Positions 4,848 through 10,415 of a stretch of DNA of 11,230 bases are shown piece by piece. How positions within the stretch are numbered: position 1 is the stretch's first letter; every line of letters starts with the position of its first letter. Location: positions 1 through 11,230 of the forward strand of contig QEXZ01000041.1 of NCBI GenBank assembly GCA_003160755.1. The letters are read 5' to 3'. Both the position numbers and the translations under genes were made by a program. This stretch comes from Methanomicrobiales archaeon (GTDB lineage: Archaea; Halobacteriota; Syntropharchaeia; Alkanophagales; Methanospirareceae). The notes below the pieces were generated by a model that saw nothing but the letters and a program-made list of their open reading frames with translations, did no database searches and had not been told where the DNA came from.

Positions 4848-6232
4848 TCTTCCCCCTCTAAAGCCTTTATCACACTATCCGACAGCTTATCAGATGCTTC
4901 TTTAAGTTCCTCTTCTAAGCTCTTCGTTACCTTTTTAGGTGTTTCCTTTTTTATCGTTACTTCCATTGCGTTTTCCATAGCTTCCATCATACCCGCAGGT
5001 TTTTGTGGCTGTATCCGTTCATGCAATTTAAACAGCTCTTCAATATCCTTCTCATCCAAACCTTCCGCACCTAATCGTTGTCTTATCTCGTTGATTGTTA
5101 GGCTTTTGCTTTTGTATCCTTCCACCGCCTGCTTTAATTCTATCTCGCTTCGGTCTATGCTTGGTGCCGGGATGTGTATAGATATTGTGTAATCTTTGTA
5201 TTCGTTATATTCAAGATATTTGTTCAGCAACATCTCGAATTGGTCTTCAAGCCAGGAATGAATGCCTTTTATGTAACGTAACAGCATCTCTTCACGTTGC
5301 TTTTCGCTACCGCCTATTGTTGCCCCTTCACGTGCGATAAAAGAAGTAGGAGTGACATAATCAATAATCATTTTATGAAGAGCGTCAATAACCTCCAGGT
5401 TGTTTGCATCATCTTTGATGCCCGGATCCACTAACGTCATGTTATCCCTGAGCTGAAATGCCATGTCTTTGCTCCATTTCCCTAATATCATGTTCGCATA
5501 TTCGACATCACCGACTCCACCGTTCTTATTTGATGCGGGTTTTGGATCTGTAACTTTAATAAAGAGAATTTTTGCGCCTATTCTGTGGACCTGCTGCATC
5601 TGCGTATCCCACGAGAATTTTAACATCTCGATGATCGGCACGAGCGGCACGACAATGCTTTCACCTGCAAGTCCCTGGGCTGTTGGGTCCTTAATATAGA
5701 AAACGTTTTTAATATCTTGCACTATGCCGTTCTCGTCTGTCTGCCCGAAAGCCATTTCGTTCTTATCGTTTAGTGTGATGCCCTGTAATATTTGAGAATA
5801 TATTTTTACCGTGCCCGAAATTGGGGCAGTGCCGAATGTGTATGCGGGGAGATGCCTTAGTTTAAGCAGTTTGTATTCGTTGTTTTCATATCCCCAAACT
5901 GGATTGAAGAGACTGATACCATACCAGAAAACATCTATGAACGCCCGCTGCATATTCGCCCACAGCCGGACATTCTTAGATTCGCACATCTGCGTTATTG
6001 TCTTCTGTAAGTCTTCATCCGGTTCGTCTTTTGCACCTGAAACTTCAAGTGTGAACTTATCGCTGAATATCAGGTTCTTTTGCTTGATTGCAAGCCCGCG
6101 TCCGTAAATGTTATCCTTAAAATCCCTGAGTTTGTCAACAGTTATCTCTGGCGCTTCGTAATATCCGCCAACTGAAGATATGTAAATAGTGCCTTCTTCT
6201 TTTGTCCCCTTTCGCTTTACCACTTCAGGCAT
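4844..6232 (-). CDS. Phage portal protein
   Basis: The 462-residue product has the look of a DUF935/SPP1-like or HK97-like portal. The N-terminal half has WANMQRAFIDVFWYGISLFN (about 91-110), with a following PVWGYENNEYKLLKLRHLP, the strand-rich region that in portals leads to the wing, then VFYIKDP and GLAGESIVVPLVP. The middle holds the long helices and REGATIGGSEKQREEMLLRY at about 319-338, a portal motif with Gly-Gly-S. The C-terminal part is charged and helical. A dodecamer at one vertex would form the DNA channel for the terminase. It begins with ATG 6232 without Shine-Dalgarno, and a TATA box upstream predicts a leader of a few bases. Position between terminase and MuF genes supports the call. 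The exact portal subfamily is not resolved. Confidence 0.85.
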   Translation of the reverse strand: MPEVVKRKGTKEEGTIYISSVGGYYEAPEITVDKLRDFKDNIYGRGLAIKQKNLIFSDKFTLEVSGAKDEPDEDLQKTITQMCESKNVRLWANMQRAFIDVFWYGISLFNPVWGYENNEYKLLKLRHLPAYTFGTAPISGTVKIYSQILQGITLNDKNEMAFGQTDENGIVQDIKNVFYIKDPTAQGLAGESIVVPLVPIIEMLKFSWDTQMQQVHRIGAKILFIKVTDPKPASNKNGGVGDVEYANMILGKWSKDMAFQLRDNMTLVDPGIKDDANNLEVIDALHKMIIDYVTPTSFIAREGATIGGSEKQREEMLLRYIKGIHSWLEDQFEMLLNKYLEYNEYKDYTISIHIPAPSIDRSEIELKQAVEGYKSKSLTINEIRQRLGAEGLDEKDIEELFKLHERIQPQKPAGMMEAMENAMEVTIKKETPKKVTKSLEEELKEASDKLSDSVIKALEGEE

Positions 6233-6256
6233 CTAAATTATAGAAGGGGGTAAAGG

Positions 6257-6267
6257 TATATATAAAA
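6257..6267 (-). promoter_or_regulatory. TATA box of the portal gene
   Basis: The minus strand reads AAGTTTTATATATACC, a strong TATA box with purines before it. Its centre is about 28-30 nt before ATG 6232, so the mRNA would have no leader or two to five bases. It restarts transcription for the head-gene cluster after the six small genes. Confidence 0.6.
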
Positions 6268-6274
6268 CTTTCTT

Positions 6275-6646
6275 TTATAATATGGTTGGGTCGGTAAAAG
6301 CGGTGCCGTGTTTGTTCATCGCCCTTATTAATTCTCTTGCCCACGCTCGGCTATATCCTTTTTGCTCTTCGGTTAATTGATTATATGGTACCCACATCTT
6401 TATCCAGCATTCCAATCGTTGACTTGGTATAACTGCTGTCTGTGCGACATCTTTACTCCACATCATCCAACGCTTATGTTCCAGCGTTGCCAATCTTTCT
6501 AATAATTCCTCTTCTATTTCCTTTATTTCCTCAAGTGTCAGAAGTTCTGGATAAACCCCGCCCCCTTCACCAAGCATAGTTATCGCATCTTCTTTAGTTA
6601 TTTTGTCTGCATCATAACCTAATTTGAGATAAATGTATTGTAACAT
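6275..6646 (-). CDS. RyR-domain-like protein (123 aa)
   Basis: ATG 6646 shares a base with the upstream stop (TAATG) and follows GGGGGAGAAAAAGA; this start is preferred to an in-frame ATG at 6730 that overlaps the upstream gene. Residues 52-60 (LATLEHKRW) and 80-103 (CWIKMWVPYNQLTEEQKGYS.AWA) form the pattern LEH.RW ... W..M.VPY..L.E..K...R.WA. I know this from small phage and bacterial proteins related to the RyR domain fold. The function in phages is not established. The first 50 residues are helical and acidic. It is the last gene of the six-gene cluster before the portal promoter. Confidence 0.65.
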   Translation of the reverse strand: MLQYIYLKLGYDADKITKEDAITMLGEGGGVYPELLTLEEIKEIEEELLERLATLEHKRWMMWSKDVAQTAVIPSQRLECWIKMWVPYNQLTEEQKGYSRAWARELIRAMNKHGTAFTDPTIL

Positions 6647-6849
6647 TATTCTTTTTCTCCCCCTTCTTGCTTTTTCCCTTTTAACCCCCGTATCTCCTCT
6701 TGATATTTTGTTATAGCCTCTTCTATACATTCAGAACAAGAAGCACATAACTTGTTCGTTCTTAGCCACTTCCGCAGAGATTCGGCACTGAGAATCATAG
6801 TATCCCATGCCAAGTCATTCTTAAGGTTATCTATATCTTTACCACCCAT
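6646..6849 (-). CDS. Small Cys-containing helical protein (67 aa)
   Basis: The product begins MGGKDIDNLKNDLAWDTMIL and has a Cys cluster CASCSEC at residues 35-41 (Cys 35, 38, 41) followed by a long Glu/Lys-rich helix. Three Cys are not enough for a standard zinc site alone, so a dimer or another ligand would be needed. GGAAGGAAAAGAA precedes ATG 6849, which shares a base with the upstream TAA. No family is recognised. Confidence 0.6.
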   Translation of the reverse strand: MGGKDIDNLKNDLAWDTMILSAESLRKWLRTNKLCASCSECIEEAITKYQEEIRGLKGKKQEGGEKE

Positions 6850-6971
6850 TATTCTTTTCCTTCCTCTTCCTTCACACAGTCAAGTATGAACTGTCGCCAT
6901 GATTGCCCTTTCTTTACTTTCACTATCGCTTCTATTTCCTTATCCTCGAAGGATACGTTTATTGTTTTCAT
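6849..6971 (-). CDS. Short ribbon-helix-helix-like protein (40 aa)
   Basis: ATG 6971 follows GGAGGTTTGA, an excellent Shine-Dalgarno, and overlaps the TGA of the membrane-protein gene. The peptide begins MKTINVSFEDKEIEAIVKVK, then GQSWRQFILDCVKEE. A beta strand with alternating residues followed by a helix and a SWRQFIL second helix is the layout of small archaeal ribbon-helix-helix proteins, which bind DNA as dimers. It may act as a local regulator. At 40 residues it is at the lower limit for the fold. Confidence 0.65.
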   Translation of the reverse strand: MKTINVSFEDKEIEAIVKVKKGQSWRQFILDCVKEEEGKE

Positions 6972-7210
6972 TCAAACCTCCAATCCATCCATCCATATCT
7001 CTCAAGTACCCAATCATGCAATAACCCGTCTATTATAGGCATCGTTGCGACATTTAGTAGTATAGCGAGGGCCACCCAAAAACTTAAGTCCCCTTGTATA
7101 GCTGCATATCCCACTAAACCAAAGAAGATTACTACATGGGACACGCCAGATATCAAATCAACATTAAGAAGACTCCCAACATAAGCGTAATATGTAGCCA
7201 TCCACCGCAT
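6968..7210 (-). CDS. Small membrane protein (80 aa)
   Basis: Two hydrophobic segments are visible, about residues 19-38 (LISGVSHVVIFFGLVGYAAI) and 43-62 (SFWVALAILLNVATMPIIDG). The C-terminus is aromatic (ERYGWMDWRFE). ATG 7210 follows AAGGGGCAAAATT, which favours it over ATG 7201. It overlaps the upstream gene by 47 nt. It may be a holin-like or other membrane protein of the virus; no family is recognised, and TerL-to-portal placement is unusual for a holin. Confidence 0.65.
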   Translation of the reverse strand: MRWMATYYAYVGSLLNVDLISGVSHVVIFFGLVGYAAIQGDLSFWVALAILLNVATMPIIDGLLHDWVLERYGWMDWRFE

Positions 7211-7379
7211 AATTTTGCCCCTTATAGTAACTGATATTATCCCACCTTTCCATTTTTTTGTCTCTTTTTCTTAGTTCATTATGGTAGGCAGCATAAAAAT
7301 CACAAGTAGGTACATCCTTAATCCGTTTCCAAAAATCTTCTGATTCTTTTATCATTCTTTCTTCTTCTTCGCATACCAT
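7164..7379 (-). CDS. Hypothetical protein (71 aa)
   Basis: The protein begins MVCEEEERMIKESEDFWKRI and contains DFYAAYHNELRKRDKK and a YAVDGYILRL end. It is charged and aromatic, with no recognised family. ATG 7379 lies six bases after the stop of the zinc-ribbon gene, with GGGGGG some 12 nt upstream. Its last 47 nt overlap the membrane-protein gene, more than at most junctions here, so it is less certain than its neighbours. Confidence 0.55.
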   Translation of the reverse strand: MVCEEEERMIKESEDFWKRIKDVPTCDFYAAYHNELRKRDKKMERWDNISYYKGQNYAVDGYILRLCWESS

Positions 7380-7385
7380 CGTTCT

Positions 7386-7637
7386 TTACATCCCCCCTTT
7401 TCCTTTATCTGGGCCTATTTCTTTTCGTATTTCTTTCACCCCGAGAGCTTTTAGCAGGCACACATAACAAATTTTAAATTCCGTTTTGCCAAATCTCCTC
7501 TCAACACGCCGGATTTCTTTATGGTCTCCTTCAAGTCGGATGGACATTCCTATTACGGTAGTTCTTGTTTCATCGGTCATATTTGTCCCGCATATATCGC
7601 ATAATTCCCCTTTGCCCTTTCCTTTATTTTCTCCCAT
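7386..7637 (-). CDS. Small zinc-ribbon protein (83 aa)
   Basis: Cys 13, 16, 57 and 60 form CDIC ... CYVC knuckles separated by about 40 residues, a standard zinc ribbon, and the flanks are Lys/Gly-rich. Between them is a strand region (RTTVIGMSIRLEGDHKEIRRVERRF). Small ribbons of this kind bind nucleic acid or protein in archaeal viruses; the specific role is unknown. ATG 7637 has a TATA box at leaderless distance and no Shine-Dalgarno. It is the first gene of the six-gene cluster between terminase and portal. Confidence 0.7.
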   Translation of the reverse strand: MGENKGKGKGELCDICGTNMTDETRTTVIGMSIRLEGDHKEIRRVERRFGKTEFKICYVCLLKALGVKEIRKEIGPDKGKGGM

Positions 7638-7642
7638 AATAA

Positions 7643-7658
7643 TTACTTAGTTACTTAG
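7643..7658. repeat. Tandem 8-bp repeat between TATA box and start codon
   Basis: TTACTTAG occurs twice without a gap. It lies exactly between the TATA box and the predicted start of transcription of the zinc-ribbon gene, where a bound repressor would block RNA polymerase. This is a candidate operator; no binding protein is known. Confidence 0.45.
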
Positions 7659-7667
7659 TATATAAAA
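7659..7667 (-). promoter_or_regulatory. TATA box of the six-gene cluster
   Basis: The minus strand reads CCTTTTTATATAC, with TTTATATA centred 25-26 nt before ATG 7637. A leaderless transcript is predicted, and the gene has no Shine-Dalgarno. Confidence 0.65.
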
Positions 7668-7681
7668 AGGTTATAGTTATT

Positions 7682-7702
7682 TTTCTTTTTTTAAAAAAGA
7701 AA
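7682..7702. repeat. A/T inverted repeat (possible terminator)
   Basis: TTTCTTTTTT at 7682-7691 and its reverse complement at 7693-7702 flank one base. On either strand it gives a run of six or seven T, which can act as an archaeal terminator. It separates the structured intergenic sequence from the zinc-ribbon promoter. Confidence 0.35.
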
Positions 7703-7703
7703 T

Positions 7704-7768
7704 CTATGTAATCTTGTGGAGCACTGCCCTACGAAACTTTTCTTTATAAGAAAAGATTGTTTACATAG
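7704..7768. repeat. Nested inverted repeats in the terminase-downstream gap
   Basis: CTATGTAA (7704-7711) pairs with TTACATAG (7761-7768). Inside lies a perfect 8-bp hairpin, CTTTTCTT-TAT-AAGAAAAG (7737-7755). The nested arrangement could be the fold of a small RNA read from the minus strand, or regulator sites. The stretch codes for nothing convincing. Confidence 0.4.
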
Positions 7769-7769
7769 T

Positions 7770-7856
7770 GTCATATAAAATACAGTGAAATATGTAAAAA
7801 TACTGGCTTTCTCTTTACTACGGGCTTCTTTTTCGTACTCGTAAAGTCATATAAAA
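7770..7856 (-). repeat. Two direct copies of an 11-bp TATA-like element
   Basis: GTCATATAAAA occurs at 7770-7780 and 7846-7856 (minus strand TTTTATATGAC). Each copy would serve as a TATA box on the minus strand, with predicted starts near 7826 and 7749, inside the gap. No gene of credible size begins there; the longest frame after a copy is 27 codons. Confidence 0.4.
7813..7846 (-). terminator. Stem-loop just after the large terminase gene
   Basis: CTTTAC (7813-7818) pairs with GTAAAG (7841-7846), and inside it TACG (7819-7822) with CGTA (7834-7837), with a three-base bulge. It begins 12 nt after the terminase stop codon. A T-rich stretch (TATTTTT) follows further along the minus strand. A transcription stop is plausible but not proven. 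Confidence 0.3.
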
Positions 7857-7857
7857 C

Positions 7858-9183
7858 TTAAAACGAAGGCACATCTCTTGACCCGAACCCGGGAACTCTA
7901 AGCTTTGAATGGGCGCTCATCATGTCCACAGGTACTGAAGCAATATCTGCTTTCAAATCCAGCTCTGTCATCGCCCATACAAGCGCATCTATCCGGTTAG
8001 GCGAATATCGCGACTCCCCCGGTATCCACATCACCATTTCGTTTTCCAGATGCGGGAACTCGCCTACATGATGCACCTTGCCGTGCTCGTATGCCGCGAC
8101 TATGGGTTCCGCCCTTACTGCCTTACCTCTCGTTGCGTGAACGTTTTTGTATCGGTATATCTGGTTCTGCGTATTGCCTGCCTGCCTTATTGTCGCTTCT
8201 ACCATATCACCCCCGTAATTCGTTTCGCCAACTATTATGTCTGCGTTGTTGTGGTTATATGCAATCAACACTTCGTCAGCCCATTCCCCCGGAGAACCGA
8301 GCAAGCTTCTGTCGTCAAGAATGTATCCTTCTCCGTCATCGCCCAGTCCCGCGACCACTATACCGCATTCGTTTCCACGGCTTCCAGTTGGATCAACGCC
8401 CACGACAATACGCACCAAATCTGGATGGTTTGTCGTGCGGGTTTTGCTAATGAGTTCGCGGGTCCACAACGCACCTGGCGCTTCCTCTATGTCCTTGGCT
8501 AATATTTCTTGTTGGTATGCTATCGCTGTCATGTCCTGTGTGATTTCTTTTAACGCATCATGCGATATGTAAGGGTTGTCAAACGAAGTAAAATTAAAAG
8601 CGTGCCAACGTCCTGTTTTATCCTGTTGCGCTTTCTTAAACATTTCGGCGGCATGTAACGGGTTCCGTGCCTTGCTCATAGAACGGGAGCGGAGCGAGGG
8701 GGGGGTATATATGAAAATCGCCGAGCCATCGTTATCCAGAAGCAAAGGCGCACCGACGACTTCCCACATCTGTTCGTCCATTAATTGCCATTCATCTAAA
8801 ATCAAAACGTCTGCATAATCACCTCTTAAAGTGTCCACATTGTATGCCGTCTTTGCTCGGATACGTTGTTTTGTATTTGGTACTTCGATTATATGAAATA
8901 CCTCGTTTTTTTTGAATATGCCCGCCTCTATCGGATTCTGTAAAGCGTTTTTAATCGCAAACCAAAAGGTCGCAAGCTGATCTTCTGTTGGGGCTGCATA
9001 GAGAACCCTGTGACCATCTAAAAATGCCTTTATCGCAATGATAGCCATACCGATAGTTTTACCTGATCTCCGCCCAGCACGAATAATCTTTCGCTTTGCG
9101 AAGGATTCGATAAACTCCTTTTGGAGTGCATGCGGCTTTGGTAGTATGATCTCTATTTTAATTTCTGGCATCTTCTTTTTCAT
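7858..9183 (-). CDS. terL: Terminase large subunit (DNA packaging ATPase/nuclease)
   Basis: The 441-residue protein has both terminase domains. The ATPase has Walker A AGRRSGKT (36-43), Walker B VLILDEW (126-132, D130 and E131) and a coupling motif FIYTPPS (157-163). The RNase H-like nuclease has GVDPTG (D264), VGETNYGG (E320) and RIDALVWAMTEL (D399), the expected acidic triad. It pumps DNA into the prohead through the portal and cuts the concatemer. Length is on the short side but all motifs are there. ATG 9183 overlaps the small-subunit gene by 26 nt; ATG 9171 is an alternative. Neither has a clear Shine-Dalgarno. A run of eight C on the coding strand falls at the TPPS codons, with the frame intact. 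Confidence 0.95.
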   Translation of the reverse strand: MKKKMPEIKIEIILPKPHALQKEFIESFAKRKIIRAGRRSGKTIGMAIIAIKAFLDGHRVLYAAPTEDQLATFWFAIKNALQNPIEAGIFKKNEVFHIIEVPNTKQRIRAKTAYNVDTLRGDYADVLILDEWQLMDEQMWEVVGAPLLLDNDGSAIFIYTPPSLRSRSMSKARNPLHAAEMFKKAQQDKTGRWHAFNFTSFDNPYISHDALKEITQDMTAIAYQQEILAKDIEEAPGALWTRELISKTRTTNHPDLVRIVVGVDPTGSRGNECGIVVAGLGDDGEGYILDDRSLLGSPGEWADEVLIAYNHNNADIIVGETNYGGDMVEATIRQAGNTQNQIYRYKNVHATRGKAVRAEPIVAAYEHGKVHHVGEFPHLENEMVMWIPGESRYSPNRIDALVWAMTELDLKADIASVPVDMMSAHSKLRVPGFGSRDVPSF

Positions 9184-9532
9184 ATCGCACTTCGAGGACG
9201 GTTTTAAGTTCGCCCTCTATCTTCTGATCGGTGTCTATCTTCTCAGAATAGCCCCTTTGTTTGCCTTTGCGCGCCAATACCCACTTGCTCGTATCTTCAT
9301 CCCCTTCTTGAATACGTATATATAGATTACTTTCACACTTATCTAATATTTTCTCTTTTTCTTCCTCTATTGCCTGCCTTACCGATTCATATTTCTTTTC
9401 GTAATTGAGTACGGTATGATAATGGACTTTTAGCTTGAGTGCAATAGCACTGATAAGTCCACCAGTACCCGGTATCGCGTTTAATATTTTTTTTACTGAT
9501 GCCTTTTCCGGAGCACCTCTCTTTTTACCCAT
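9158..9532 (-). CDS. terS: Probable terminase small subunit
   Basis: The 124-residue protein begins MGKKRGAPEKASVKKILNAI. Residues 23-49 (GTGGLISAIALKLKVHYHTVLNYEKKY) form a helix-turn-helix of the kind that binds the packaging site, followed by a charged helix and a typical small-terminase tail with KWVLARKGKQRGYSEK. It is placed directly before the large subunit with a short overlap, the usual arrangement. ATG 9532 is chosen; a TTG at 9553 would add seven residues and overlap the preceding gene. The ribosome site (TTGGA) is weak. The small subunit would recognise viral DNA and pass it to the large subunit. The assignment rests on context and fold-like pattern. Confidence 0.75.
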   Translation of the reverse strand: MGKKRGAPEKASVKKILNAIPGTGGLISAIALKLKVHYHTVLNYEKKYESVRQAIEEEKEKILDKCESNLYIRIQEGDEDTSKWVLARKGKQRGYSEKIDTDQKIEGELKTVLEVRYEKEDARN

Positions 9533-9546
9533 TTTATATCCAAAAA

Positions 9547-10197
9547 TTAACAATTAATGATTGATATAATAAGCCAAGTATTAAAAAGATAGTGCGTGCC
9601 CATAATAAATATTGCATTTTCATATTCAGATAACGCCCATTCACCTTTTTTTATTATTTGCATATCTTCGCATGATGTTTTATGCACGCTCTCATCATTA
9701 TCCTGAAATAAAAATGATGGATAAAATAAGGGTAAGTCTAATGAATAAAAATCACGTTTGGATTTCGTGTTTTCAAGTAATTTTCGTCCTCGTTTACCTA
9801 TGTCTATGATTTTTAAAGGCTTGATGACTGCGATAGACTTACTCGCTTCTATTGCCTGTTTTAATGTTTCTATATGAAAAGACATCATTTTAACGCTGCT
9901 ATATGAATTTGTGAGTTTTAACGTTTCTGTGTATATCTTTCTGCTTTCGTAACGATGTTCGGGATGTTCGTTTCGGATGCGATATTCTACTTCATCCCCT
10001 TTTTGAATGCCACTTTCTGCAATCCATTTTGCAGGTACGGGATATATACGCCGCCATTCGTTCTCCTTTGTGAGCCCTGCAAGGCATGTGACAAACTGGC
10101 GGTATTTCTTTGAGAAGTGCGGATACGTTATCGCTACTACGTGCATCTGTTCAATGTAATGCTTATCTTCGATGCTGTTCAGGTCAGGGAAGTTCAT
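9547..10197 (-). CDS. Conserved protein of unknown function (216 aa)
   Basis: The N-terminus has MHVVAITYPHFSKKYRQFVT (18-37) and then CLAGL with NEWRRIYPVPAKWI. The pattern TYPH.SKKY...VC.AG ... W.R.YPVP matches a widespread family I remember only as uncharacterised. The following region has a KGDEVEYRI strand, and the end has IFIMGTHYLFNTWLIISI, which also fits the family's last motif (GTH..F..W.II). It is not a recognised capsid or replication protein. Its role in a virus is unknown; a nucleic-acid-related or host-interaction role is speculation. It ends 14 nt before the small terminase gene. ATG 10197 has a TATA box giving a leader of about 11 nt; ATG 10146 is an alternative start. Confidence 0.7.
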   Translation of the reverse strand: MNFPDLNSIEDKHYIEQMHVVAITYPHFSKKYRQFVTCLAGLTKENEWRRIYPVPAKWIAESGIQKGDEVEYRIRNEHPEHRYESRKIYTETLKLTNSYSSVKMMSFHIETLKQAIEASKSIAVIKPLKIIDIGKRGRKLLENTKSKRDFYSLDLPLFYPSFLFQDNDESVHKTSCEDMQIIKKGEWALSEYENAIFIMGTHYLFNTWLIISIINC

Positions 10198-10318
10198 TTT
10201 TACGCTTTTTTAGTAAAGTTCTAACATCATATATATAATTAAAATTGCCACAACAAATAGTGATGGGTCTCCAAGCCTTTCTTCTCATGCGAAGTTTTAC
10301 TTTTGGCTTTGCGAACAT
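10184..10318 (-). CDS. Possible small basic protein (44 aa)
   Basis: ATG 10318 opens 44 codons that end 14 nt inside the next gene, an overlap length seen elsewhere here. The peptide begins MFAKPKVKLRMRRKAWRPIT and has a CC pair and a KKRK stretch. It is very basic and matches no family. No Shine-Dalgarno is evident, and the TATA box of the downstream gene lies inside it, which argues against it. Kept as a candidate only. Confidence 0.25.
   Translation of the reverse strand: MFAKPKVKLRMRRKAWRPITICCGNFNYIYDVRTLLKKRKNELP
10230..10240 (-). promoter_or_regulatory. TATA box before the unknown 216-aa gene
   Basis: The minus strand reads AATTATATATA, centred about 37 nt before ATG 10197. The mRNA would carry a leader of roughly 11 nt. 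This would start the transcript of the unknown gene and both terminase genes. Confidence 0.5.
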
Positions 10319-10415
10319 TTTCTTTTCTTATATTTTGACAACTGTTATATTTCTCCAACGATGTTTTTTTACACTTGTAACTTTTTATTTGTTTGTTATG
10401 CCTATAAATTTTATT

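Noticed and set aside
7696..7779. 27-codon minus-strand frame beginning in a TTTTATATGAC repeat copy
   Set aside because: Very short, no ribosome site, no coupling to a neighbour; the TATA-like repeat and hairpins explain the sequence better.
7643..7856. Repeats considered as a CRISPR array
   Set aside because: Repeat units are 8 and 11 bp, only two copies each, with no regular spacers.
8050..8572. Three plus-strand frames of 111-150 codons
   Set aside because: They lie fully opposite the large terminase gene, have unlikely composition (many Arg, Cys, Ser, Tyr), and no promoter or ribosome site.
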